Shown here: positions 17,080 through 23,506 of the stretch, in pieces | How positions within the stretch are numbered: position 1 is the first letter of the stretch | How the letters are laid out: each line of letters begins with the position of its first letter | NCBI RefSeq assembly: GCF_036057275.1 | Contig: NZ_CP107945.1 | Location: forward strand, 5,890,001-5,954,000 | DNA: 64,000 nt | Source: Streptomyces sp. NBC_00390 | GTDB lineage: Bacteria; Actinomycetota; Actinomycetes; Streptomycetales; Streptomycetaceae | Direction of reading: 5' to 3' | Translations under genes and position numbers: made by a program | Notes under the pieces: generated by a model | The model's input: only the letters and a program-made list of their open reading frames with translations | Told to the model about the DNA's origin: nothing | Database searches by the model: none

Positions 17080-17204
17080 GGGGCCCGTTCTTTCATGCCC
17101 GCGACCGCACCCGTACCTCTGTCCAGATGATCACCCGCGCCGCACGCCTCGAACGAAATCCGGTTAGCCACAACGCACTTAGTCCAGTCGTGTGACTCGT
17201 TGGG

Positions 17205-17486
17205 CTACGCGAGCCGTCTGAGCAGCTGCTCGGTGGGCCAGCACAGGAGTCGTAGGACTGAGTTGGTCGCCACGAAGTATGCGGGTCTGACCCAGCCTTC
17301 CTCCTTGCACACCAAGGCTCGGGTGTCGTCTCGGTAGGCATGGCGGAGGTACTGCCGGCGGAGCGGCCCTCCGACGAGCAACAGCACCGGCGATGTAGCC
17401 AACGCCAGCGCGGTCACGCCGAGGCGAATGACGAGGGATTGGGCACTGTTCTCAACACGCATGGGAGAAGTGTGCGGCACTGCCAT
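17205..17486 (-). CDS. Small hypothetical membrane protein
   Basis: About 93 residues if started at ATG 17,486 (alternative ATG 17,462). SLVIRLGVTALALATSPVLL is one membrane span, followed by a basic tail HAYRDDTRALVCKEEGWVRP and LLCWPTEQLLRRL. The longer frame upstream crosses repeat blocks D and B and is not believed. No family known. It lies just beyond the IS at 15,475-17,178. Confidence 0.5.
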   Translation of the reverse strand: MAVPHTSPMRVENSAQSLVIRLGVTALALATSPVLLLVGGPLRRQYLRHAYRDDTRALVCKEEGWVRPAYFVATNSVLRLLCWPTEQLLRRLA

Positions 17487-17509
17487 AGCTCGCAGCGAGA
17501 GGACCAGTC

Positions 17510-17826
17510 GGCTCCACCGCACTCCTAAGGCGCGGGCGTTGGGCGTGAAGTACAGCCGCGGAATACAGCAACCGCGCCGACACCGCAGCAGACCTTCAGG
17601 GCACCTGAGGAGCTGGCCGGGCAGCCCACCAGATCTCAATGACCGCCCTGCCGATGGTTGGTGTCGTGAGGGTCGGCCCGTGCCACAACTGCGCCAGATC
17701 GGGCGGGGAATCACGGGGGACTCCGGTGGCCGGAAGGGGCAACAGCCAGGTTCCGCGGAAGTCGTCTTGCCGCAGGTCACGGCCCAGCTCGCCCCACCTC
17801 ACTCCTAGATCGGGGGTAGCAGGTTC
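17510..17826. repeat. Composite dispersed repeat, order D-B-C-D (copy 3)
   Basis: Partial D at 17,510-17,537 (CTCCACCGCACTCCTAAG), B at 17,542-17,578 (AAGTACAGCCGCGGAATACA, GCAACC), C at 17,678-17,733 (GGCGGGGAATCACGGGGGAC) and D at 17,785-17,822 (CTCGCCCCACCTCACTCCTA). Two D blocks flank B and C, the order expected if two units were joined by recombination within the repeat. Confidence 0.6.
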
Positions 17827-17911
17827 GGATTTTCCTCCCAGGCCACAGCTTTGCCATGTCTATCGCCGTGCCACTCAGGCGCCATGGTTCGGGCGGCCTT
17901 CTCGCACTCAG

Positions 17912-18472
17912 TCAGAGCGGTGCCATGGCCAGCTCGCCGATCACCCGCAAGCCGACCTGGGCGGCCAGCCACGGCGCACGTTCGGCCTCGTACTGTTTGA
18001 CGTGGACGAACACGGTGTGAACGTCAGCGGGCTCATACAGGTACAGGTCATGGGCATGTGTCGCCAGCGTGACGTACGCGCCCCGGGTTCCGCCCCGTTC
18101 GAGATTGACTTCTGGCGCTGCCGGCCATCCGTTGAAGTCCCAGCGGACCATCGCTGAAGCGGTTCCCGCGGCGGCCAGGAACACTTCCGCCATGTGGATC
18201 GGCCGACACCAGTCGGACAGGAACACGGGGAGGCAGTCAGCGGCGGTTCCGCCCTCGCGTGATGAACCTGACCTGCCGGGTCCGTACGCCCACCAGTCAG
18301 CCTCCGGTACAACTTCGGCCAGTCTCTTCAACTCCTGGGGCGTCCGGGCAACAGCCTCCAAGTCCACCTCTACGCTGCTGGTCTCAGCCAGCTCCAGGAG
18401 CAGCCGGACCACTCGGAGCGCCTCAGTCAGGTCCCCAGTCCTCAGGATCGGCTGCGCGTACGAATTCGACAT
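17912..18472 (-). CDS. Hypothetical protein
   Basis: A 186-residue soluble protein from ATG 18,472. GDLTEALRVVRLLLELAETS, then AVARTPQELKRLAEVVPEAD and an aromatic-rich second half (MVRWDFNGWPAAPEVNLERG, THAHDLYLYEPADVHTVFVH) look like a real alpha/beta protein. I do not recognise the family. It lies between two islands of dispersed repeats and reads opposite to the cassette genes. Confidence 0.65.
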   Translation of the reverse strand: MSNSYAQPILRTGDLTEALRVVRLLLELAETSSVEVDLEAVARTPQELKRLAEVVPEADWWAYGPGRSGSSREGGTAADCLPVFLSDWCRPIHMAEVFLAAAGTASAMVRWDFNGWPAAPEVNLERGGTRGAYVTLATHAHDLYLYEPADVHTVFVHVKQYEAERAPWLAAQVGLRVIGELAMAPL

Positions 18473-18589
18473 GCGCGCAGTGTGCCAGTGCGTACCGCTC
18501 CCCGCCTCTCGATTGCTTGGAGGAGCAACGCAGAGCGACGGCGTGACACACCCAGCCCGAGAGCGGCCGCTCCGCTCCGTATGTCATTG

Positions 18590-18640
18590 GCTCCGTGCCC
18601 GGTGCGTGCCCGACGAGGCGGGGAACCACGGTCAATGGCG
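18590..18640 (+). repeat. Lone block C with GTGCC words
   Basis: GTGCCCGGTGCGTGCCCGAC followed by GGCGGGGAACCACGG, a variant of composite repeat block C. A tRNA-Gly fragment follows 75 bases later, supporting a link between block C and tRNA attachment sites. Confidence 0.5.
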
Positions 18641-18714
18641 GGTGCTGGAGCACGCAGCCAGGCTTGGACCCAGCGCCCGTTGAGCCTGATCAGGAGCCAT
18701 ATCGGTTGCAGAAG

Positions 18715-18761
18715 GTGATTCCCAAGCTCGGAGCGCGGGTTCGATTCCCGTCACCGGCTCT
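18715..18761 (+). tRNA. tRNA-Gly(CCC) 3' fragment, probable att remnant
   Basis: Anticodon loop TTCCCAA (18,719-18,725), a T-arm GCGGG-TTCGATT-CCCGT and an acceptor-like CACCGGCTCT resemble the 3' half of tRNA-Gly(CCC). The 5' half does not precede it, and the acceptor end departs from the expected CACCCGC, so it is a decayed attachment-site copy rather than a working tRNA. Confidence 0.5.
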
Positions 18762-18825
18762 AACGGCTAAGGCCTAAGTCAGCGACATGACCCCCAATCC
18801 AGGCCTTTGTATTGCCCAGACCGAT

Positions 18826-19428
18826 TTAGGCACCACGCACCGCTTCCGCGCTACTTGGGCCCTCTTCCGGCCGGCCAGAGCCGTTCTTCCGCGCGGCCCG
18901 GACTGAGTGCTGGTCGATCGGTGCGGCGGCGAGCAACTCCCGCATGCGTTCCGCGCCCTGCGGCGTGCTCAAGCCGCGCTTGGGCAGTATCAGCACTCCG
19001 GCGCCCCATACGTCTGGGGTGAGCAGCACGAAGACCCGGCGCCCCTCGATGCAGCGCCCGTAGAACTCCCAACCTGTGTGGTTCGTATGGCGCTCGGACA
19101 CAGTGCCGATCCCTGATCGGTCGACCGTGACGCGATGTTCGCCCAGGTGCCTGGCGTATCCGAGCAAGCCCAGAGCCATCAGCCAGCGGAACGCGATCAT
19201 GATGACGATGACGGTCACAATGAACCGCAGTACCCCCAGGGCAGGGGAGTCGATGCCCTTGGCCGCAACGTTGATCGCGATCACCAGGCCGAGGAAGATG
19301 CCCACGACGCACAGGACGCGACAACCCCACCGGCCAACCGGACTGTGCCGCATCTGAAGTTTCAACCCGTCGGATATCTCCCGCAGTGTCACCGTGTACG
19401 TGAACTGCACGGATACGTCGGCGGTCAT
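18826..19428 (-). CDS. YcxB-like membrane protein
   Basis: A 200-residue protein with a GGGAGG site before ATG 19,428. The N-terminus is a beta strand pair (VSVQFTYTVTLREISDGLKL), followed by two membrane helices (WGCRVLCVVGIFLGLVIAIN and VLRFIVTVIVIMIAFRWLMA). The C-terminal part HRVTVDRSGIGTVSERHTNH, then WEFYGRCIEGRRVFVLLTPD and GVLILPKRGL matches the YcxB-like C-terminal domain. Function of the family is unknown. Intact and well translated, probably cargo of the island. Confidence 0.75.
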   Translation of the reverse strand: MTADVSVQFTYTVTLREISDGLKLQMRHSPVGRWGCRVLCVVGIFLGLVIAINVAAKGIDSPALGVLRFIVTVIVIMIAFRWLMALGLLGYARHLGEHRVTVDRSGIGTVSERHTNHTGWEFYGRCIEGRRVFVLLTPDVWGAGVLILPKRGLSTPQGAERMRELLAAAPIDQHSVRAARKNGSGRPEEGPSSAEAVRGA

Positions 19429-19847
19429 ACGTCCTCCCCAGGGCTGATGGACAAGGCATCGTACTGGTAGGCGATCAACGGCTACTCATCCCATCGCAGC
19501 CAGATTGCACATCTCGGTGAGACCTGCGGCCCAGACACTTCGGGAGCCACTGGCCCGACCGCCGCTCGGCCATGCTCGATGGCGTCATGGCTGCGTAGTG
19601 AGTCACCCGGTGGGCCGGCACGCGGATCACGAAGCTCCCAAGGGCAGCGCAGCAGCCCGAATCTTCGTGGCCTGTTCGTGGACCGACGACGAGGGCCGGG
19701 CGGATGTCGGCCTGCGTGCCGGATTCGTGCCAGATCGAGCAGTCAACCACGTCACTCGGAGCCTGTAGCGGCTCGAGTGCCTGCTGAGAGAGTCGGCATC
19801 GCGACCGCAGTGACGACCAGCAACGACGTATCGCGTGCGGCGCCAGG
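19429..19847. other. Non-coding stretch before the second tRNA-Val fragment
   Basis: No convincing gene. Frames on both strands overlap one another. The right part (from about 19,780) corresponds in position to sequence that precedes the tRNA-Val fragment at 8046 but is diverged from it. Confidence 0.4.
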
Positions 19848-19892
19848 CTTACAAAGCACATGCCGGTGGTTCGAAACCGTCCGCGCCCACCA
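19848..19892 (+). tRNA. tRNA-Val(UAC) 3' half, second att-like copy
   Basis: CTTACAA anticodon loop (19,848-19,854), T-arm ending in TTCGAAACCGTCC and acceptor GCGCCCACCA with encoded CCA. It matches 8046-8090 at most positions and is followed by the same AGCACGAC and AAGGCCCAGGTCACCG sequence. The two copies bracket 11.8 kb and could be left and right attachment sites. Confidence 0.65.
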
Positions 19893-19945
19893 GTAGGAAG
19901 CACGACAAGGCCCAGGTCACCGTTAGGGCCTGTTCTGAGTTGGGA

Positions 19946-20527
19946 TCACGGGAGGGCTGGCAGGCTGCGTAACCAGAGGATGGATCCGCGCAGGTGGAGC
20001 CCGGCGGCGTAGCTCTCGGGTGTCTTGTCGTAGCGGGTGGCCAGCCCCCGCCACTCCTTGAACTTGTTGATGGCTCGCTCGACAGTGTTGCGATCTTTGT
20101 AGAGCGTGGCGTCGTGGCTGACCGGGCGGCCGCCGGAGTGTCCCTTCTTCTTGCGGTTGGCGGCCTGGTCGGCCTTCTCCGGGATCACCGCCTTTATGTT
20201 GCGTCTGCGCAGGTGGGCACGGTTGGCGCGGGAGGAGTAAGCCTTGTCGCCGGCCACTGCGTCCGGCCTGGTCCTGGGACGGCCGGCCCGGCCGCGGACC
20301 TTGATCTTCTTGAGGACGGGGATGAAACGCGGGCTGTCCGCGGCCTGACCGGGGGTGAGGATGATGGACAGCGGACGGCAGCGCCGCTCAACGGCGAGGT
20401 GGACCTTGCTGGTTAGCCCGCCCCGGGAGCGGCCCAGTTCGGCGGCCCGCAGCCGGGCCCTGCGGCGTCGGCGCACGGCCCGGCGCTGGTCCCGCTCGGG
20501 ATCCTCCATGTCCGCGGACCCGTCTCC
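19946..20527 (-). CDS. IS427-type transposase, second frame (catalytic half)
   Basis: The catalytic half of the transposase: LGRSRGGLTSKVHLAVERRC, second Asp in AVAGDKAYSSRA and Glu in DRNTVERAINKFKEWRGL. A free-standing frame begins at ATG 20,509, but the normal product would be a fusion with the first frame by a -1 slip at CAAAAC: reading AAA then AAC instead of ACG carries the ribosome from the first frame past its TAG stop into this one. First and second halves together give about 330 residues, the usual length for the group. Confidence 0.8.
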   Translation of the reverse strand, partial: GDGSADMEDPERDQRRAVRRRRRARLRAAELGRSRGGLTSKVHLAVERRCRPLSIILTPGQAADSPRFIPVLKKIKVRGRAGRPRTRPDAVAGDKAYSSRANRAHLRRRNIKAVIPEKADQAANRKKKGHSGGRPVSHDATLYKDRNTVERAINKFKEWRGLATRYDKTPESYAAGLHLRGSILWLRSLPALP

Positions 20528-20943
20528 TACGGGGTCGTTTTGCCCCTTTGCTGCAGCCCCTTTTCCTCCGCCACGGCCTTCTCCAGATCCTCAAGGAGTT
20601 CCGGGTCGACCACCATGCCCGCCGCATGGTGATGCGCGCGGACAACCGTCGAGTCCACACTGGCCAGGCTGAGATCGACATCGTCGCGGGCCGCTGCCTC
20701 GGCGATCATCGCGGCCATGAGGGTCTGGAAGACCGCGTCACGCGCCCACATCCGGAACCGGTCGTAGATCGTCGACCAGGAGCCGTAGCTGTCCGGCACA
20801 TCCCGCCAGGGGCTGCCGGTACGGAACCGCCACATCACCGCGTTGAAATAGCTACGCAGGTCAGGGATCGGTCCGAACGCCCCCAGCGGCAGGTGCGGCT
20901 CGATCAACTCCCACTCGGCATCGGTCAGGTCACCACGAGTCAC
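20525..20943 (-). CDS. IS427-type transposase, first frame (DNA-binding half)
   Basis: About 138 residues: LTDAEWELIEPHLPLGAFGP is the DUF4096 helix-turn-helix segment and SLASVDSTVVRAHHHAAG supplies the first catalytic Asp. It ends at a TAG shortly after a CAAAAC slip site, consistent with programmed -1 frameshifting into the next frame. Its first 100 bases and the upstream leader (20,848-20,986) are duplicated at 22,537-22,673 on the far side of the FG-GAP cassette. Confidence 0.8.
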
Positions 20944-20986
20944 GCGACCGGTCTACCGCAGCCAGCACCCTCCTGGAGCGGGAATG
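20848..20986. repeat. 138-base direct repeat, left copy
   Basis: Covers the 5' part and leader of the transposase. The right copy is 22,537-22,673, about 137 bases with two single-base deletions and a few substitutions. The left copy lacks the terminal inverted repeat that the right copy retains, so the cassette between them was inserted into the IS and duplicated this segment. Confidence 0.75.
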
Positions 20987-21070
20987 TGCGGGGAACTGCG
21001 CGAGCGGCCACGACGCGGGCGCACTCGTACGAACAAGGCGAACCCCAGGCAGCTGGGCGGGAGGCCGGGC

Positions 21071-22417
21071 CTACTGGAGCATGCCCCAGATGAGTTCGGT
21101 GTCGGCGTCGGTCACACCGGTCGTGGTGACGCCGGACGACGTACCGGGGAAGCGCAGCGAGCCATTGATGGCGCCGACGTAGAGGTCGGCCTTGCCGTCG
21201 CGGTTGGTGTCGCGGAGGCGGACCGGCTCGCCGAAGCAGTCGTTCCATGCGACGTCGCCGGGGACGCCGGCGGTGTTGCGGGCGAGCCACTGGGAGTTGG
21301 TGCCGGTGATCCCGCTCGCGCTGCCGCGCAGAACGTGGACGCCGCCCTCGGTCGTCTCCTGGCTGATTTTCTCTCCGTAGACGCCGATCGCGAGGTCCTT
21401 GTAGCCGTCGCCGTTGATGTCGGCGGCCGAGACGGAGGAGCCGAACAGGTCGCCGGACTCTGGGGTGCCGGCGACGTTGGTGGTGGCCTGCGTGATACGG
21501 ACGGCGGTAGCGGGGCCGGTGGAGGAGCCGTGCCAGATGGACACCCGGCCCTGGTAGTTGTTGTACATCTGGCTGCCCGCCGCGAGGTCCCCGTAGCCGT
21601 CCTTGTTGAAGTCGGCGATCACCGCCTCGCTGGGGTCGCCGTAGTTCGTGACGAGGCGCAGGGTCTTGCCCGCGCTGAGCGGGGAGCCGCCCTTGATGAA
21701 CCACGCGTCCGTGCCGAAGTTGTCGGGCTCGTCGGTGATTCCGATGATCACCAGATCGGTCTTGGAGTCCCCGTTCATGTTGCCCGAGACCAGGGACGTG
21801 GGCGCGAATCTCGTCGTCTTGTCGTGGCTGGTGACCGAGCCTGCCACACCGGTGCGCGTGATGCTGCGGTAGACGTAGGCCTTGCTCCCGCTGATCGCGG
21901 CCAGGTCCTTCTTGCCGTCCCCGTTGAAATCCCCGGCGGCGAGGTCGCGGCCGAAGCGGGCGTTCGACACCTTGGCGCCGGCGTTGGGGATCGCGGTGCC
22001 ACCCGAGAGGCCGGTCGCGCTTCCCCACAGGATGACGACGCCGCCCTCGTCCGTGCGTCCGTCGACGTCCTCGCGCGACACCGACACGGCGAGGTCCCCG
22101 TATCCGTCGGCGTTGAAGTCGGCGGGCACCCGGACGTCGCCGAACTGGTCCTCCGTCTCGTCGGCGCCGGGGACACCGGGGCTGTCCTGGGTGATCAACT
22201 GGGTCTGGGTGCCGGGTCCGGAGGCGGTACCGAAGGTGATCCGGACGCCGCCGCCCTTGCTGTACTGCTCGTAGGTGTAGCTGGCGTAGTCGCGGTAGCC
22301 GTCGCCGTTGAAGTCGTCCGCGTACCTGGCCGCCGCCGCGCTGGCGGGAGGTGCCGTGAGGACGGGGGCGAGGGACGCCACGAGGAGTGCCGCGCAGGCT
22401 GCGGGGCGAATGCGCAT
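21071..22417 (-). CDS. Secreted FG-GAP/VCBS repeat protein (IS cargo)
   Basis: A 448-residue exported protein with a CAGGAG site before ATG 22,417 and a signal peptide (MRIRPAACAALLVASLAPVL, cleavage after ASA). It contains seven calcium-binding integrin-like repeats: DFNGDGYRDYA, DFNADGYGDLAV, DFNGDGKKDLAA, NMNGDSKTDLVI, DFNKDGYGDLAA, DINGDGYKDLAI and DTNRDGKADLYV, spaced about 55-65 residues, enough for a seven-bladed beta-propeller. Such Streptomyces proteins are extracellular; ligands are unknown. The gene lies entirely inside an IS427-type element between duplicated pieces of that IS, so it is passenger DNA of unknown benefit. Confidence 0.85.
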   Translation of the reverse strand: MRIRPAACAALLVASLAPVLTAPPASAAAARYADDFNGDGYRDYASYTYEQYSKGGGVRITFGTASGPGTQTQLITQDSPGVPGADETEDQFGDVRVPADFNADGYGDLAVSVSREDVDGRTDEGGVVILWGSATGLSGGTAIPNAGAKVSNARFGRDLAAGDFNGDGKKDLAAISGSKAYVYRSITRTGVAGSVTSHDKTTRFAPTSLVSGNMNGDSKTDLVIIGITDEPDNFGTDAWFIKGGSPLSAGKTLRLVTNYGDPSEAVIADFNKDGYGDLAAGSQMYNNYQGRVSIWHGSSTGPATAVRITQATTNVAGTPESGDLFGSSVSAADINGDGYKDLAIGVYGEKISQETTEGGVHVLRGSASGITGTNSQWLARNTAGVPGDVAWNDCFGEPVRLRDTNRDGKADLYVGAINGSLRFPGTSSGVTTTGVTDADTELIWGMLQ

Positions 22418-22536
22418 GAAGTGTCTCCTGATGATTCTGTGCGACCGCTCCTGTGCCGATTGATTTCTCAGGACCACAGAGACAGGAGCGGTTGATGATC
22501 AGGAGACAGTCGGACGGGGGAAAAGGTTGCAGGCGG

Positions 22537-22673
22537 ATAGCTACGCAGGTCAGGGATCGGTCCGAACGCCCCAGCGGCAGGTGCGGCTCGATCAACTCCA
22601 CTCGGCATCGGTCAGATCACCAGGAGTCACGCGACCGGTCTACCGCAGCCAGCACCCTCCTGGAGCGGGAATG
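22537..22673. repeat. 138-base direct repeat, right copy
   Basis: Right partner of 20,848-20,986, here joined to the terminal inverted repeat of the IS. Single-base deletions would break the transposase frame, so this copy is not coding. Confidence 0.75.
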
Positions 22674-22799
22674 ACCGATCCCGTGATCTCAACTCAGAAC
22701 ACTCCCTAGTAAGCCGGAAGCCTGGGCCTTGTTCGTTCCTCGGGACTGCTGCACGGTTATTCCCAAACTCGGGGCAGGTGCACGCCATACGATCAGTGG

Positions 22800-23117
22800 A
22801 TGTCTACAGAAGAACCCGAGGCCGTCTGGGCCCTGGAGGGGTACAGCAAGACGGGCGAGCTGTTGCGCACCGAGCACCCCATCAGCCGCGAGCAGGTCAT
22901 ACAGCTTCGCGAAGTAATCAAACCGGACGCTGACGACCCCTGGATGCTCCTGTGCTACCCCGTACCGGTCGAGGTGTGGCCAGCAGTAGAGGCGATCCTT
23001 CGATGCGGGCCGCCCGACCCCACGCTCGACTATCTGACGGGGGCCAGCGCCGCGACCGGTACCGGCGCTGGTGCAGAAAACGACCCGACCAGAGAGCGGT
23101 CTGACATCCACGGCTGA
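22800..23117 (+). CDS. Small acidic hypothetical protein
   Basis: A 105-residue protein from ATG 22,800: VWALEGYSKTGELLRTEHPI, then REQVIQLREVIKPDADDPWM. It resembles small Streptomyces proteins with an ALEGY-start domain and no known function. The stop TGA (23,115-23,117) lies inside the second half of a TGACATC motif, so the last residues SDIHG are encoded by the motif itself. It follows the split terminator of the second tRNA-Val copy. Confidence 0.65.
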   Translation: MSTEEPEAVWALEGYSKTGELLRTEHPISREQVIQLREVIKPDADDPWMLLCYPVPVEVWPAVEAILRCGPPDPTLDYLTGASAATGTGAGAENDPTRERSDIHG

Positions 23118-23130
23118 CATCAACGGCGCT
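23100..23130 (+). repeat. TGACATC tandem motif, copy 5
   Basis: TGACATC at 23,102 and 23,115, period 13, second extended to TGACATCAACGGCG. It contains the stop codon of the upstream gene and marks the point where the cation-efflux gene on the other strand is cut. Confidence 0.7.
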
Positions 23131-23278
23131 GGAACACACCAGCGGTGAGCGTGCCGGCGGTGAGGGCGACAACCGCTTCGATGACGTTGTAGGCGATCGT
23201 CGCGGCGACCAGCAGGCGTATGCGCTTGGCGAGGGCGTCGCGGCGGGCCGGGGACGGACCGAGGGACATCGCAGTCAT
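23120..23278 (-). pseudogene. Cation diffusion facilitator, 5' fragment
   Basis: About 50 residues (MSLGPSPARRDALAKRIRLL, then AATIAYNVIEAVVALTAGTL) match the N-terminus and first membrane span of CDF-type metal efflux proteins. Reading then runs into the TGACATC motif and stops, so the remaining five spans are lost. Start ATG 23,278 or 23,269. It lies two bases after the ArsR-like fragment, the usual operon order for a metal sensor and its exporter. Confidence 0.65.
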
Positions 23279-23279
23279 C

Positions 23280-23470
23280 TCAGCAGCAGTACTTCGTCTC
23301 CGCGTCCGGGCAGGTCCTGTCGGCCTCGACCGCCAGCACGGCGGTGCGCAGGTCGTCGAGGGCGTGGCCGAGACGTTCGTCGGCCAGCTCGTAGCGGGTG
23401 CGGCGTCCGTCGGGCACGGCGACGACGAGGCCGCAGTCACGCAGGCATGCCAGGTGATAGCACGTCTTGC
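23280..23470 (-). pseudogene. ArsR/CmtR-like metal sensor, 3' fragment
   Basis: The C-terminal 60 or so residues of an ArsR-family repressor: HLACLRDCGLVVAVPDGRRT, then YELADERLGHALDDLRTAVL and a terminal CPDAETKYCC. The paired C-terminal cysteines and the CLRDC segment are metal ligands in CmtR-type cadmium/lead sensors. The N-terminal half is replaced by unrelated sequence upstream of about 23,470. Together with the truncated exporter it is the wreck of a metal-resistance operon. Confidence 0.65.
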
Positions 23471-23506
23471 GCGTCTCGGAGCAACAGCAGGGCGCCGCAA
23501 CCCTGC

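Larger units (their letters stand above)
15475..17178. mobile_element. Intact IS5-type element (IS1031-like) with accessory gene (copy 2)
   Basis: Terminal inverted repeats GTGCGTTGTGGCAAA (from 15,475) and its complement ending at 17,178 (TTAGCCACAACGCAC) are flanked by a TTA duplication at 15,472-15,474 and 17,179-17,181. A 3-base TNA target duplication is the habit of the IS1031 group of IS5. The 1,704-base element holds two convergent genes: the accessory coiled-coil protein (plus) and the transposase (minus). Confidence 0.85.
19926..22706. mobile_element. IS427-type element carrying an FG-GAP protein gene
   Basis: Ends are GGGCCTGTTCTGAGTTGGGA (from 19,926) and the complement of GGGAGTGTTCTGAGTTGAGA (to 22,706), flanked by TA on both sides, the usual IS427-group duplication. 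The element splits the tRNA-Val terminator hairpin: AAGGCCCAGG is at 19,907-19,916 and CCTGGGCCTT at about 22,720-22,729. Within it are a two-frame transposase and, between a 138-base direct repeat, a foreign 1.5-kb cassette with an FG-GAP gene. Confidence 0.8.

Noticed and set aside
20940-22601. 553-residue Arg-rich minus-strand frame overlapping the FG-GAP gene
   Set aside because: Out-of-frame shadow; the FG-GAP repeats are in the neighbouring frame with signal peptide and ribosome site.
22748-22780. Second tRNA-Gly-like piece (TTATTCCCAAACTCGGGG)
   Set aside because: Only the anticodon-arm words match; no T-arm or acceptor follows.
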